Origin: a virus
Virus record (IMG/VR): IMGVR_UViG_3300048586_000904
Coordinates: 1 to 53,548 of that record
Direction: 5' to 3' (one strand)
Length of the DNA: 53,548 bases
The position numbers were made by a program, and so were the translations under genes. This document shows, piece after piece, positions 42,810 to 51,977 of the stretch. The notes beneath the pieces are model-generated. The model worked only from the letters and a program-made list of their open reading frames with translations, searched no databases and was not told the origin of the DNA. Every line of letters starts with the position of its first letter. Within the stretch, counting starts at the first letter, position 1.

Positions 42810-44877
42810 TAGCCTTCTCCTGTTTCATTCGCGCCAGGAACGCAATGCCCTCTGCCATGCACCGCTCCCACGCATCTTGGCTGGTGATCGAAGGCAGCCG
42901 TCCGCGTTCGTTCTTGAACTTCAAGGCGCGCTTCGCAAGATCGCGAGCCTCATCGGGTGTCAGTTGAACTCGCCGGCCAGCGATCGCTGACTGGACCTGA
43001 CGCAATCGCTCTTCGTTCATCGTCTTGGCGAGAATGTTGTACGCCTCGCCGAAGGGATTGATCGAGTCGATTAGGTCGACATTCAGATCTCGAACATCGG
43101 TCACATAACGGCGAATCCCGTCAATCAACGCCGTGTTCGAAGTTGCACCACTGCCACTAGCTTTCTTGCCACCCATCTGAATCAGGTTAAGGGCTGCAAC
43201 GGCGCGCTGCCGAATGGCCTCGTGGTCTTGCTCAGACAAGTCGGGGTACTTGTCACGAATAATCTTGCCCATTCGCTGCTGAGTTGTTTCCTGAGGTGGA
43301 AGCTCGTCATTGAACAAGCCATCCTGGACGGTGCGGGTGTCTTGAACGAAGGAAGCCAAAACCTCGTTAAGGTCCTCTCGACAGATTCTGGTCGCTTCGT
43401 CACTCTCTGGTTCAACAAGCCCATTGATCTCGATCTGCACACCACCTGTCACTGGGTCCACGCCAACGTTGCAGCCGCCATGGTCGTATCCGTCACTTCC
43501 GTAGTCCAACCCAGGCTGAGGACCACTCGGAGCATTGGTGCCGTTCGGTGCGTTGGCTGGCGTCTTTGGACGGAACTCGAAACGAGGTGCGAGCACTTGT
43601 TCCATCAGCAAACTAGCGGCGATCGCTTTGAGTGTGTCGTTGACCGCCTCGGTAACAGCTTTCTCACCTGCGTCCGGCTCGGCGATCAAGTTAGTGAATC
43701 TGGCCCTTGTCTTGCCGACAGCATCGCGTGTCGCTCGACCGATGATTTGCACGATTTCAGTCAAGCTACTGCGGTAACCGATGGTCAGAGCATGTTCGCA
43801 CCAAATCCAATCGAAACCCTCTTTGGCCATTCCCAAGGCGATGATGATGTCTACGTGATCTCGATTTTCGCGACCTACCGGATCACGGAGCGCGGCTGCA
43901 ACCTTCTCGCGTTTGATCGGTTCATCGTCCACGAGGTCCGCAATTCGCAGAGTTCGTCCTGTCGATGTTTTCACAAGCTGAAAACCAGTAACATCATCGG
44001 TTCCCAGCCACTCACCTAATGTCTCGAGGATGTGCTCAACTTCTTTGTGCTTGTCTTGAGTGCTTTCGCGGCTGTTAACATTTGGGATGTGAATGATCGT
44101 CTTTTCGTTCTCGTCAAGAACCTTTGGCAAATCGTCAAGGTAGCTCCCAGAATAGAAGTAGTATCCAATGTCCAACTGCTTCAGATGCTTATAGCCGCTA
44201 AGCTGTTCGTAATAAGTGTAAGTCACCGTTACAAACCGCCGCTCGTCTTCAGGCAACAGCACGGCCGCAGCGTCGCCACGGAAGTAGCTACCCGTCATGG
44301 CGATCAAGTGAGTCTTATCACGTTCGATCAATTGTCGGACAAACTCACCGAGACGATTGTCGTCACTCACCGATACGTGGTGAAACTCGTCGACGGCAAT
44401 AAGTCGATCATCAAAGGCTTCAACACCGAATTTTTCAAACGCAAAACGAAACGTGGCGTGTGTGCATACTAACAAGCGATCTTCGGAAGCCAGAAAACGC
44501 CCGAGTGCGTCAACCTTGCCACCGTCAGTGCCAGGTGCGTTGCAAAGGTTCCATTGTGGCGCGACAGTCCAGTCGGTAAAGAAACCATCTTTGGCGAGCT
44601 GAGTGTTACCAAAGCTCGCACCAATCGACTTTTCAGGAACGACCACGATCGCCTGCTTCAGGTTTTGGCGATGCAGCTTGTCGAGAGCCACGAACATGAG
44701 CGCTCGACTCTTGCCCGACGCCGGTGGCGACTTGAGTAGCAGATACTGCTCGCCACGAAACTGCCAGACGCGCTGCTGCATAGCGCGCATACCCATCGCG
44801 TTCGATGTCATGGATTGGCCACTGCCCGCGTAGCTCACGCTTACACCAGGCATCGATTTAGGTTTGGGCTGATTCAT
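42802..44877 (-). CDS. SF2 DEAD/DEAH-type helicase
   Basis: This 691-residue superfamily 2 ATPase has a P-loop in SPPASGKSRA (50-59), Walker B DEFHH (163-167) rather than a plain DEAD box, motif III MTGSYFRG and motif VI in IIGRATRDAVGK near 405. The C-terminal third is acidic and helical with ERLRQVQSAIAGRRVQL, followed by a conserved-looking 'ARDLAKRALKFKNERGRLPS' segment. It starts at an ATG sharing one base with the RhuM stop. In the operon it would be the translocase coupling recognition to nuclease action, similar in role to the R subunit motor of type I or III restriction systems. Confidence 0.88.
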   Translation of the reverse strand: MNQPKPKSMPGVSVSYAGSGQSMTSNAMGMRAMQQRVWQFRGEQYLLLKSPPASGKSRALMFVALDKLHRQNLKQAIVVVPEKSIGASFGNTQLAKDGFFTDWTVAPQWNLCNAPGTDGGKVDALGRFLASEDRLLVCTHATFRFAFEKFGVEAFDDRLIAVDEFHHVSVSDDNRLGEFVRQLIERDKTHLIAMTGSYFRGDAAAVLLPEDERRFVTVTYTYYEQLSGYKHLKQLDIGYYFYSGSYLDDLPKVLDENEKTIIHIPNVNSRESTQDKHKEVEHILETLGEWLGTDDVTGFQLVKTSTGRTLRIADLVDDEPIKREKVAAALRDPVGRENRDHVDIIIALGMAKEGFDWIWCEHALTIGYRSSLTEIVQIIGRATRDAVGKTRARFTNLIAEPDAGEKAVTEAVNDTLKAIAASLLMEQVLAPRFEFRPKTPANAPNGTNAPSGPQPGLDYGSDGYDHGGCNVGVDPVTGGVQIEINGLVEPESDEATRICREDLNEVLASFVQDTRTVQDGLFNDELPPQETTQQRMGKIIRDKYPDLSEQDHEAIRQRAVAALNLIQMGGKKASGSGATSNTALIDGIRRYVTDVRDLNVDLIDSINPFGEAYNILAKTMNEERLRQVQSAIAGRRVQLTPDEARDLAKRALKFKNERGRLPSITSQDAWERCMAEGIAFLARMKQEKANG

Positions 44878-45890
44878 CAGGAGCTCTCTCGATCGTTCTT
44901 TTTGTTCCGTTTTAGCTCTTGCTCAATATTTTCAATCTCGCGTAGATCTTCCGAATCAGCTGCAGCGGCCTCGGTGATCCGGCGCTGAGCATCGAATGCT
45001 TCGTAGCGTTCGTACGCAATCCGAGTCATATCCTCGCGGCTTACTTTTCCAGGGCCATCTAATACTGGCTTGTCATTAAAACGAAGTAAGTCGTCCACGT
45101 TCTTTCGCCAGAACTCCAGCGTCAGATCCTTACGCTGCTTAACCCGTAGTTCGGCCTGCTCGAGGAAGATGACAACCAAGCGATTCAGCGTGTCGATCTC
45201 ATCCTCGGTCAAATAGTTCTTGGCTATGATTACATCGTGCTTACGAACTCGACTGCCACTCCAATTCGTCAGCGACATGTTCGCCTCATCTGGATTAGCA
45301 CGGCTGACAATGATTTCAGCCGCTGTTTGGCCAGTCGCCGCGAAGTGCAGCTTGTTCTGAACCTCGGCAAAGAAAATCTGCGTGGAGGAATCGTCGGCCG
45401 CGTAGTCGCTGCTGAGCGCAAACAGCTCCCGGACTTTTTGGTAGAAACGCTTCTCGGAGGCTCGAATCTCGCGAATGCGTGCCAGCAGCTCGTCGAAGTA
45501 ATCCCAGCCCTTCGGGTCTTTCAGTCGCTGGTCATCCATCACGAATCCCTTGACCAGGAATTCCCGCAGGTGCGTCGTGGCCCACTGGCGAAACTGCGTG
45601 CCACGCGGGGAGCGAACTCGATAGCCAATCGCCAGGATCAGGTCCAAATTGTAGAGTTTTGTCGAGTATTTCTTGCCGTCTGCGGCAGTTGTCAAGGATT
45701 CCTTGACAACTGAAACCTCTCGTAACTCCCCCTCTTCCAGGATGTTCTTGGCGTGTAGGGATACATTCTGCTTAGAGGTTTGAAACAGCTCGGCAATCTC
45801 AAGCTGGGTCAACCAGATGGTTCCTTCCTCGACGCGCAGATGCATCTGCGTAGCGCCATCCTCCGAGGTAAACAGAATCAGCTCGCTCAT
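44877..45890 (-). CDS. RhuM-family protein
   Basis: This 337-residue protein of the RhuM ('virulence RhuM') family begins MSELILFTSEDGATQMHLRV, then EGTIWLTQLEIAELFQTSKQNVSLH, a winged-helix-like segment, and LDLILAIGYRVRSPRGTQFRQWA, the family hallmark, with FLVKGFVMDDQRLKDP. RhuM genes frequently lie inside restriction-modification operons, but their role is not settled; DNA binding or an accessory toxin-like function is proposed. Here it overlaps the methyltransferase by ATGA and the helicase by TGATG, so all are made together. Confidence 0.9.
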   Translation of the reverse strand: MSELILFTSEDGATQMHLRVEEGTIWLTQLEIAELFQTSKQNVSLHAKNILEEGELREVSVVKESLTTAADGKKYSTKLYNLDLILAIGYRVRSPRGTQFRQWATTHLREFLVKGFVMDDQRLKDPKGWDYFDELLARIREIRASEKRFYQKVRELFALSSDYAADDSSTQIFFAEVQNKLHFAATGQTAAEIIVSRANPDEANMSLTNWSGSRVRKHDVIIAKNYLTEDEIDTLNRLVVIFLEQAELRVKQRKDLTLEFWRKNVDDLLRFNDKPVLDGPGKVSREDMTRIAYERYEAFDAQRRITEAAAADSEDLREIENIEQELKRNKKNDRESS

Positions 45891-48709
45891 TTCTTGCCTT
45901 TCCCCTTTCCGGTCATTTCCGTATAGAGCTGGAAGAGCGTTTCGAGCCGTTCGGTGTCGTTCTTGAAGCGGCGGCCGATGTAGATGCGTTCGAGCGTTTC
46001 GTCATTCCGATCGTGAGCGGCTCGAAGGTCTTCCGGCATCTGATCGGGATCGTAAAGGTCCGCGATCGTCGAAGGCCAGTGGGCTTCGCGAGCGAGAAGG
46101 ATGTTTTCTGCACAGCGACTTAGATCTGCTCTGTTCTCGTCGGTAAGAGGAGGAACAGGAAACGTATTCCAGCCTAAAACATTTGAGAAACGATAGTCCG
46201 TCTTGAACTTTCCACAAACGGTTGCGATCCAAACAAAGTGCAGTTTGGAATTCAGTAACGCGATAGCATCCAGCGATGGATAATACATAGCAAATGCAAG
46301 ATTCGTTATGATGCTTCCGGGAGGCAGCAAACCAGTCGGAATGTATTCCCTGTTTTCAGACGTCAGCGTCGGAATCAATGCGATGCGTTCATCTCCAGAC
46401 TGCTTTACCTCATCAAAACGATGGGGTGTGACTGCGGCTTTTCTCGTCGCAGCTTTCGGGCTGTTGCTCCGCATTTCTGCGACTGCATTTATTCTCGATT
46501 CGATGGCCGGAATCGAACGCGCTAAATCGACATCATCGTCGGATATCCAAAGACAATGGCGAACTTTTCCATTGGTATACTCATCCGCTCCATAGACTCT
46601 CAATACAAAGTCGGTTGCCGCTGGGTCGGCAAGCTGTAATCTACGCTTAGCGTCCACACTGATCAGAAGATGGCCACCATCGACCGGTTTTCCACCAGCG
46701 TCGACCACTGAAACTCTGCTGATAGGCTCCCTGCGCTTCTCAACAATTACATCCTCTGCCGGAACAAGATAGGCGTTTATGTTTGTAACGACTCTCGCGT
46801 TGTCTTCACCATTGTCTCCGATAGAGTAGAGGATCTTTGGCCGTGTGAGAGATTTTGCAAGGCCCACGATGATCACAGTCACGCCGGCGTTGTGCGAAGC
46901 CAAATTAGCCCACTTAAATGATGTGTGGGCAAAAGCAATTTGGTGAGAGTGTCTTTGGATGAGCGGCCAGAGCAGCGACACCTGCTGTCCTTGGCAAATT
47001 GAATTGGTCGCCACAAACGCGGTTACGGTTTCGGTCGACTTTCCGTATTCAACTGCCTTCATGAACCAGCCAGCAACGTAATCGAGTGATTTCCACTGGT
47101 TAGTTCGACTTGCAAAAACTTGTTGCAAGTCATCTTTTTGGTTCTTCGTTTGCCAAGTCGATCCGAGATACGGCGGGTTGCCACAGATATATGTCTCCCC
47201 TCCTTCGTTCTCGAAATCGATCTCAGTTTGATCGAGCGGCGTTTGGAAAAGATCATCCTCAACTAGTTTGACGCCGCCTTTTCCTGTCGGCGGACAAACC
47301 TTCAACCAATCCAAACGAAGTGCGTTGCCGTGGGTGATCCAGTTCTCTTTATTGAGAGGCAGGAACTCTGCAAGCGCTAGGCGTTGGCCTCGATACAGTT
47401 CGTCGCATTGGTACTCGGCGATGATGAGTGCCAAGCGAGCAATTTCAACTGCGAAGTGCCTTAGTTCGATGCCGCGAAAGTTGGTGAGCGGAATTTCTGA
47501 GGCCCGATCCGGCTCTCCCCGCAGGATATTGATCTCGGCTTCAATTTTGCGCATCTCTTTGTACGCAATCACCAGAAAGTTGCCGCTTCCGCAAGCCGGA
47601 TCGAAGACGCGAATGCGAGCCAATCGCTTGCGAAGATTGAGTAGCTTACGCGGATTCTTGCCTGCTTCCTTCAGTTGAGCATGCAGATCATCAAGGAACA
47701 GAGGATTCAAGACCTTTAAGATGTTCGGCACGCTCGTGTAGTGCATGCCCAAAGCGCCACGCTCCTCGTCGTCAGCAACAGCCTGAATCATCGAGCCAAA
47801 TATGTCGGGATTGATCTGTGTCCAATCGAGCGAGCCAATGTGCAGCAGGTAAGACCGTGCAATCTGCGTGAACTTTGGAACCGTGCCTCCTTCGGAAGTC
47901 GAGCTGTTACTTCCAAACAATCCACCATTGACGTAAGGGAACTGGCCTGCCCATGGACGCAGTTTGGCCGCGTCGCGTGCTTTCATCGGCACATCCATAG
48001 CGCGGAAGATTTCGGCAAGAACAAAGTCCGTGTTCTCACCGCTCGGGTCGCTCATCTGGCGAACGGTCTCGGTAAAGAGCGCGTTGCCGTTGAAGATCCC
48101 GGTATCTTCCGCGAAGAAGCAGAAAATCAATCTCGCGAAGAAATGGTTGAGCTCTTCCCGACGTTCGTCCCCGTCCCAGTCTGGATTGTTGCGTAGCAGT
48201 TCAACGTACAAGCGATTCAGTCGCCCTGTGGCCTTGATATCGAAGGCGTTCTCGCGGATCTGCCGAACGGTCGAGATCCCAGCAAGCTCCAGGAAGTAAC
48301 CAAAGTGGTCAGCCAGCTCCTTGAACTCGCACACCAAGGGCTGCTCTTCGGAGTTCAGGCACTCCGCGTGAACCGTATTCCCATCCGTTGCCAGCGCGAA
48401 CTTCGCTTTGTGTTTGCTTGAAGCAGGGCTGTCAACAAGACGCTTTAGTAGGTTAGCGACAGCGTCGGCGCCACCGGTGCCACCCGCAGAGCACGTGGCG
48501 ATGTGAATGTTATTCCGCTGAAGGACGGCATGAATTCCTTCGCCGACGATGTCCGTCTTATTCGTCGAATTCTTTCCGACGCTGCGTAGTCGCTGAAGGG
48601 TCGCAGTCTTGTTGCCGAACGCCTCCAACAAAGCGTACGAGAACTCGGCCGCGTTGAACGGCTCTTCGACCAGCTTACTGACTGCTTCTTCGATCTCGAC
48701 CGCGTTCAA
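45887..48709 (-). CDS. MmeI-like DNA methyltransferase
   Basis: This 940-residue enzyme resembles the MmeI/type IIL group: a helical spacer with HFFARLIFCFFAEDTGIF (about 189-206), the SAM motif I VFDPACGSGNF (368-378), catalytic NPPY (511-514) in ICGNPPYLGS, an N6-adenine signature, then a target-recognition part (about 690-850) and a C-terminal DDLRAAHDRND-type segment. The N-terminal 180 residues do not show the D-(E)xK nuclease of true MmeI, so cutting is likely done by the other operon members. It heads a four-gene overlapping operon divergent from the XRE regulator. Confidence 0.85.
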   Translation of the reverse strand: MNAVEIEEAVSKLVEEPFNAAEFSYALLEAFGNKTATLQRLRSVGKNSTNKTDIVGEGIHAVLQRNNIHIATCSAGGTGGADAVANLLKRLVDSPASSKHKAKFALATDGNTVHAECLNSEEQPLVCEFKELADHFGYFLELAGISTVRQIRENAFDIKATGRLNRLYVELLRNNPDWDGDERREELNHFFARLIFCFFAEDTGIFNGNALFTETVRQMSDPSGENTDFVLAEIFRAMDVPMKARDAAKLRPWAGQFPYVNGGLFGSNSSTSEGGTVPKFTQIARSYLLHIGSLDWTQINPDIFGSMIQAVADDEERGALGMHYTSVPNILKVLNPLFLDDLHAQLKEAGKNPRKLLNLRKRLARIRVFDPACGSGNFLVIAYKEMRKIEAEINILRGEPDRASEIPLTNFRGIELRHFAVEIARLALIIAEYQCDELYRGQRLALAEFLPLNKENWITHGNALRLDWLKVCPPTGKGGVKLVEDDLFQTPLDQTEIDFENEGGETYICGNPPYLGSTWQTKNQKDDLQQVFASRTNQWKSLDYVAGWFMKAVEYGKSTETVTAFVATNSICQGQQVSLLWPLIQRHSHQIAFAHTSFKWANLASHNAGVTVIIVGLAKSLTRPKILYSIGDNGEDNARVVTNINAYLVPAEDVIVEKRREPISRVSVVDAGGKPVDGGHLLISVDAKRRLQLADPAATDFVLRVYGADEYTNGKVRHCLWISDDDVDLARSIPAIESRINAVAEMRSNSPKAATRKAAVTPHRFDEVKQSGDERIALIPTLTSENREYIPTGLLPPGSIITNLAFAMYYPSLDAIALLNSKLHFVWIATVCGKFKTDYRFSNVLGWNTFPVPPLTDENRADLSRCAENILLAREAHWPSTIADLYDPDQMPEDLRAAHDRNDETLERIYIGRRFKNDTERLETLFQLYTEMTGKGKGKK

Positions 48710-48766
48710 CCGTTCGCTCCATCAATTGGGTGATTCTGAGAAATGACCTCCAAGCATGGCCACATG

Positions 48767-48795
48767 TTGCCTGCAAGCTGCTACAATCCTACAAT
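48767..48795 (+). promoter_or_regulatory. promoter of the XRE regulator
   Basis: TTGCCT and TACAAT are separated by exactly 17 bases, close to the sigma-70 consensus, 33 bases before the regulator ATG. A second TACAAT lies eight bases upstream. The 112-base gap (48710-48821) is shared with the divergent methyltransferase operon, so the regulator could control both. Confidence 0.65.
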
Positions 48796-48827
48796 GCTAG
48801 CCTCACTGGAACAAGCAGGGAATGAAG

Positions 48828-49187
48828 ATGAACAAGTTCGGCGACCGAATTCGTGAACTCCGCAAGGCAAAAGGCTATTCCCTCCGCCAACTGGCTCCGT
48901 TGGTCGGCGTTGGGTTTTCGTATCTGAGCAAAGTCGAGAACGACAAACTCGACTTCGAGGGCACGGCGTCCGAGTCGCTGATCCACCGCCTTGCGGACGT
49001 CCTGGAGGCGGACGAAGAGGAGCTATTGCTGCTCGCCCACCACGTCCCCAAGCGCATTGCTGACCGGATTATTGAGCAACCGGAGGTATTTAGGGCTCTA
49101 GCAACGCTTAATTCAGATGAACTTCAACGAGTGGCCGAGCAAGTGGCGAAGTACACGCTGCGGTCCGAAACGCTAACGCCAAAATGA
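48828..49187 (+). CDS. XRE-family transcriptional regulator
   Basis: This 119-residue protein has an N-terminal HTH (GDRIRELRKAKGYSLRQLAP followed by VGVGFSYLSKVENDK) and a short C-terminal helix bundle. It corresponds to the controller proteins beside restriction-modification genes. I favour the second ATG because AGGGA sits six bases before it; two more codons upstream are possible. It is divergent from the methyltransferase operon and likely represses or times it. Confidence 0.85.
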   Translation: MNKFGDRIRELRKAKGYSLRQLAPLVGVGFSYLSKVENDKLDFEGTASESLIHRLADVLEADEEELLLLAHHVPKRIADRIIEQPEVFRALATLNSDELQRVAEQVAKYTLRSETLTPK

Positions 49188-49303
49188 CTCCACATTTGTA
49201 CTATCGCATTTTTTATTGAACCAGAGTGCGGCTCCGGATGTCTGTAGCCCAAACTGAAAATTGATGCAAGCAGCAAAGACCTTCCCGGAATAATGAGTAA
49301 TCC

Positions 49304-50635
49304 ATGAATGACCAAAGAACCAAAGCTTTGCCGGATGCACTTGAGCCGCCAATTCAGCTCTCCAGTGATCAGTCGCAGTACGTGTTTTGGGAAGGTGACA
49401 CAGTTCTCCGTCAAGACACACGCTCACAAGCAGGGAAAGCGAAGATCATCTTTTGCATGCACCCGGCACCTGAATTTAGGTTTGAGTTTGTTCCTCACAA
49501 AACTCCTGATTTCTTGGAGGCTTGGTTCGAATCTGGATTGAGCGACGCGACGTTCGACTGCGGCGAGCCTTTCGGAGAGGTGGTATGTAAGGTTACAAAC
49601 TCTGGAAGCGAAATCTCCGGGTATCTTGATTCGCAATCAAACCAGATTGGCGAAAGCTCAGTTGCTCTCAAGGCTGTGTTTGTCGTCATCAACGGGCCGC
49701 ATGCGCACGGCGAACCATTGAACCGAGGGAAGCATTCCTATTTAGGGAGACTCGAATCAACTGTAGACGATCACAAGATCGTAATCGACGCACTTCAAAG
49801 TGAACCGACACCGCGTAGCGTTGTGTACGAACCAACTCATGTAGCAAGCTGCGAGTTCATTGACCCAGCGAACTTAGAGAGTATCGAACAGGTGGGTTCG
49901 CACTTGTTTCGGGTTCTCAGCTTGATGAAATGTCGATGGGTCGGTCTCCTCGGACCTTGGATCTACGATTCCTCGGGAAATCTCATTCAAACCCGCTTAT
50001 CTGTTACCAAGACAATGCGAAACGGTGGAGCAATTTCCTGGTATCATCAGATGATGCGATCTTCGTTCAGCGATTTTTACAAATCGATGTATTGTTCGTT
50101 TCAAGACAATACACGTGGACCTGCATTGCAAACGGCAAGCCACTGGCTGGTTGAGTCCGAACAGTGCGCAGGCGGCGTTGAGGGAGCTATTATCCTGCAA
50201 CAGTCTTCCCTTGAATGTCTGGCTTGGCTTGAGATTGTATTGGTTAGAAGGCTTTGCAGTGAATCTGGATTCAAGTCACTGCCAGCGAGCGACAAAATAC
50301 GCTGGCTGCTGTCTCTAAACAATATCAGCTGCGACATTCCCCAAAAATCAGCTGCGATTGGCGCCTATGCCAAAGCGTTCAACCTCGCGAATTTAGTCGA
50401 AGTGCTAGCGGATGTACGAAATGCATTGGTACATGCCGAACCCAAAAAAGCGGAGCGTCTTTTCAGCCGCACCAACGGTGCCGAAGAACGCGGTGACCTT
50501 TGGTATCAGACAGGAGGAATCCTACAGCAGGCGTTTCTCGCTTCTATCGGCTATACCGGCAAGATGCTTCGCCGCGATGTTGACTGCGAATACGTAACGC
50601 AAGCGACGAAACTCGTCCCTTGGGCGGGAAATTGA
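49304..50635 (+). CDS. HEPN-domain protein, possible RNase effector
   Basis: This 443-residue protein has a C-terminal HEPN-like helical domain with the R-x4-H motif R372-N-A-L-V-H377 in EVLADVRNALVHAEPKK, preceded by helices at about 290-325 (SSLECLAWLEIVLVRRL). The N-terminal 280 residues form a beta-rich region (KAVFVVINGPHAHG and VASCEFIDP) of a sort found in ApeA/YopA-like proteins. HEPN proteins with this motif are often RNases used in anti-phage or toxin systems. No partner is beside it except a decayed gene. The motif is direct; the nuclease role is inference. Confidence 0.65.
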   Translation: MNDQRTKALPDALEPPIQLSSDQSQYVFWEGDTVLRQDTRSQAGKAKIIFCMHPAPEFRFEFVPHKTPDFLEAWFESGLSDATFDCGEPFGEVVCKVTNSGSEISGYLDSQSNQIGESSVALKAVFVVINGPHAHGEPLNRGKHSYLGRLESTVDDHKIVIDALQSEPTPRSVVYEPTHVASCEFIDPANLESIEQVGSHLFRVLSLMKCRWVGLLGPWIYDSSGNLIQTRLSVTKTMRNGGAISWYHQMMRSSFSDFYKSMYCSFQDNTRGPALQTASHWLVESEQCAGGVEGAIILQQSSLECLAWLEIVLVRRLCSESGFKSLPASDKIRWLLSLNNISCDIPQKSAAIGAYAKAFNLANLVEVLADVRNALVHAEPKKAERLFSRTNGAEERGDLWYQTGGILQQAFLASIGYTGKMLRRDVDCEYVTQATKLVPWAGN

Positions 50636-50654
50636 ATGCTAAGGAAGGAAACGA

Positions 50655-51317
50655 ATGAGCACTTCGCGCGATGCAGTTCGAGCAATGTGCATGGCAATTA
50701 AGCAGTACCTCGATGGCGTGACAGGAGTTGTTCTTGCTTGGCCTGCTGCGCCAGCTACGGACTCCGTGGCGGCTAAGGAAGCCATATCCACAAGCCGTAT
50801 TGTAATGATGGCTGCATCCCATGCCGCGCTTTCAATTGAGGATGGCGGTGACCACCTCATCGGACTGACTAAGCTTGTTGTTGAGCTAGCGACCGCTACC
50901 GCTTGTTTCACATGCATTAGATCGATGCTAGAAAGCTGTGCTATCGGAGGTTGGCTAGTTGACCCGGACACAGACCCTTTTAAGCGACAGGCACGAGTGT
51001 TTGCGTTCAAATGAAGTGGAATACTTGAATGCCGCAAGTTTGCGTCATGTATTGCTGACTCGGCAATGGAATTAGAGTTCGATAAGGAGATCATTCTTCT
51101 TGAGCAAGAAGCGACAGCGGCAGGATTCTCGCTGACCGTTCCCCCAGATAGCAAAAGTGGGATTGGAATTAAAATGCCTGGAGCAACGGAGATGATCCGA
51201 GATGTCTTGGGGCTAGATGAAAACTATCGTTTGCTTTCCGGTATTGCTCATGGTCACCAGTGGGCTCGCCAGATTATGTACAAGCAAAACGGGCCAGCAC
51301 AGGTAGCAGGTACTTAG
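50655..51317 (+). pseudogene. gene interrupted by one in-frame TGA
   Basis: The frame from 50655 reads through RSMLESCAIGGWLVDPDTDP and QARVFAFK to a TGA at 51012-51014, then continues in the same phase as SGILECRKFASCIADSAMEL and ends after YRLLSGIAHGHQWARQIMYK at 51317. Both halves fit one family, a helical protein with 'LLE-SAxxGWLLDP' and 'LSGxAHGxxWA' motifs, unknown in function. The stop could have been CGA. A second, shorter protein could start at the ATG near 51066, but a single broken gene is the simplest reading. After it, 51318-51548 holds nothing I can support. Confidence 0.7.
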
Positions 51318-51548
51318 TGTGTTCTGCTGACGAAGACGCTTTCCACCGAGTCGTTCATGTTGATCATCCACAGTGGATTCTTAGCTCTTACAAAATTGCT
51401 ATAGAATCGAAACTGCTTTTGGGGGACCGATAAAGATCAGCTTGAAGAGTTGGTGGAGAACGCTGCAGATCAGTTACAGATCAAGTTGCAGAACCGATTT
51501 TGGCGATCGACAGCAAGCGTCGAAAATTAGACCTGTCGTCGGTCCTGA

Positions 51549-51977
51549 TTAATGGCCTAACCATGTTGCGGAGACTCTGTACTTTTGGTTTTCAAATAGC
51601 GCAACCTGCTTTTTCCAGCATTTTTCGCTTGCAACTTTTTGCAGTGCACGAAGGTCTAGTTGTTCTGGAAAGCAAGATGTAAATAAGAGTGATTCTTGTA
51701 TCTCAGGTGCTAAGAGCCGTAGGTTCATGATCTGCGTAACACGGGCTCTTGTCACGTGCCCGAGGCGGGCGAGGTCGGCGTAGTCGGTGACGACGCCTTG
51801 CCGGATCAGATCCTCGAAATGGATCGCAAGAGCCATGTATCGCGAGATGCGTGGGATTCGTTCGAGTGTTGGCTTGGATTCTTCCGATTGGGATGCCCCT
51901 TCGACGATTCGCTTCTTGGCTCCACGGCCGCGTTGCTTGATGGAGAACTGAAAGTCGACGCTTACTGGCTTGCTCAT
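51549..51977 (-). CDS. KorB/ParB-like HTH protein coupled to the recombinase
   Basis: This 142-residue protein has a basic N-terminus (KQRGRGAKKRIVEG) and a KorB/ParB-type helix-turn-helix: YADLARLGHVTRARVTQIMNL, then LLAPEIQESLLF. It overlaps the stop of the serine recombinase (ATGA), so it is a co-translated accessory. Similar genes accompany large serine recombinases of mobile elements and may act as directionality factor or regulator. It lacks the ParB nuclease domain. Confidence 0.75.
   Translation of the reverse strand: MSKPVSVDFQFSIKQRGRGAKKRIVEGASQSEESKPTLERIPRISRYMALAIHFEDLIRQGVVTDYADLARLGHVTRARVTQIMNLRLLAPEIQESLLFTSCFPEQLDLRALQKVASEKCWKKQVALFENQKYRVSATWLGH

Noticed and set aside
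25296-51014. Recoding of TGA as an amino acid
   Set aside because: Many overlapping genes in the window end at TGA in ATGA or GTGA junctions, so TGA is a normal stop.
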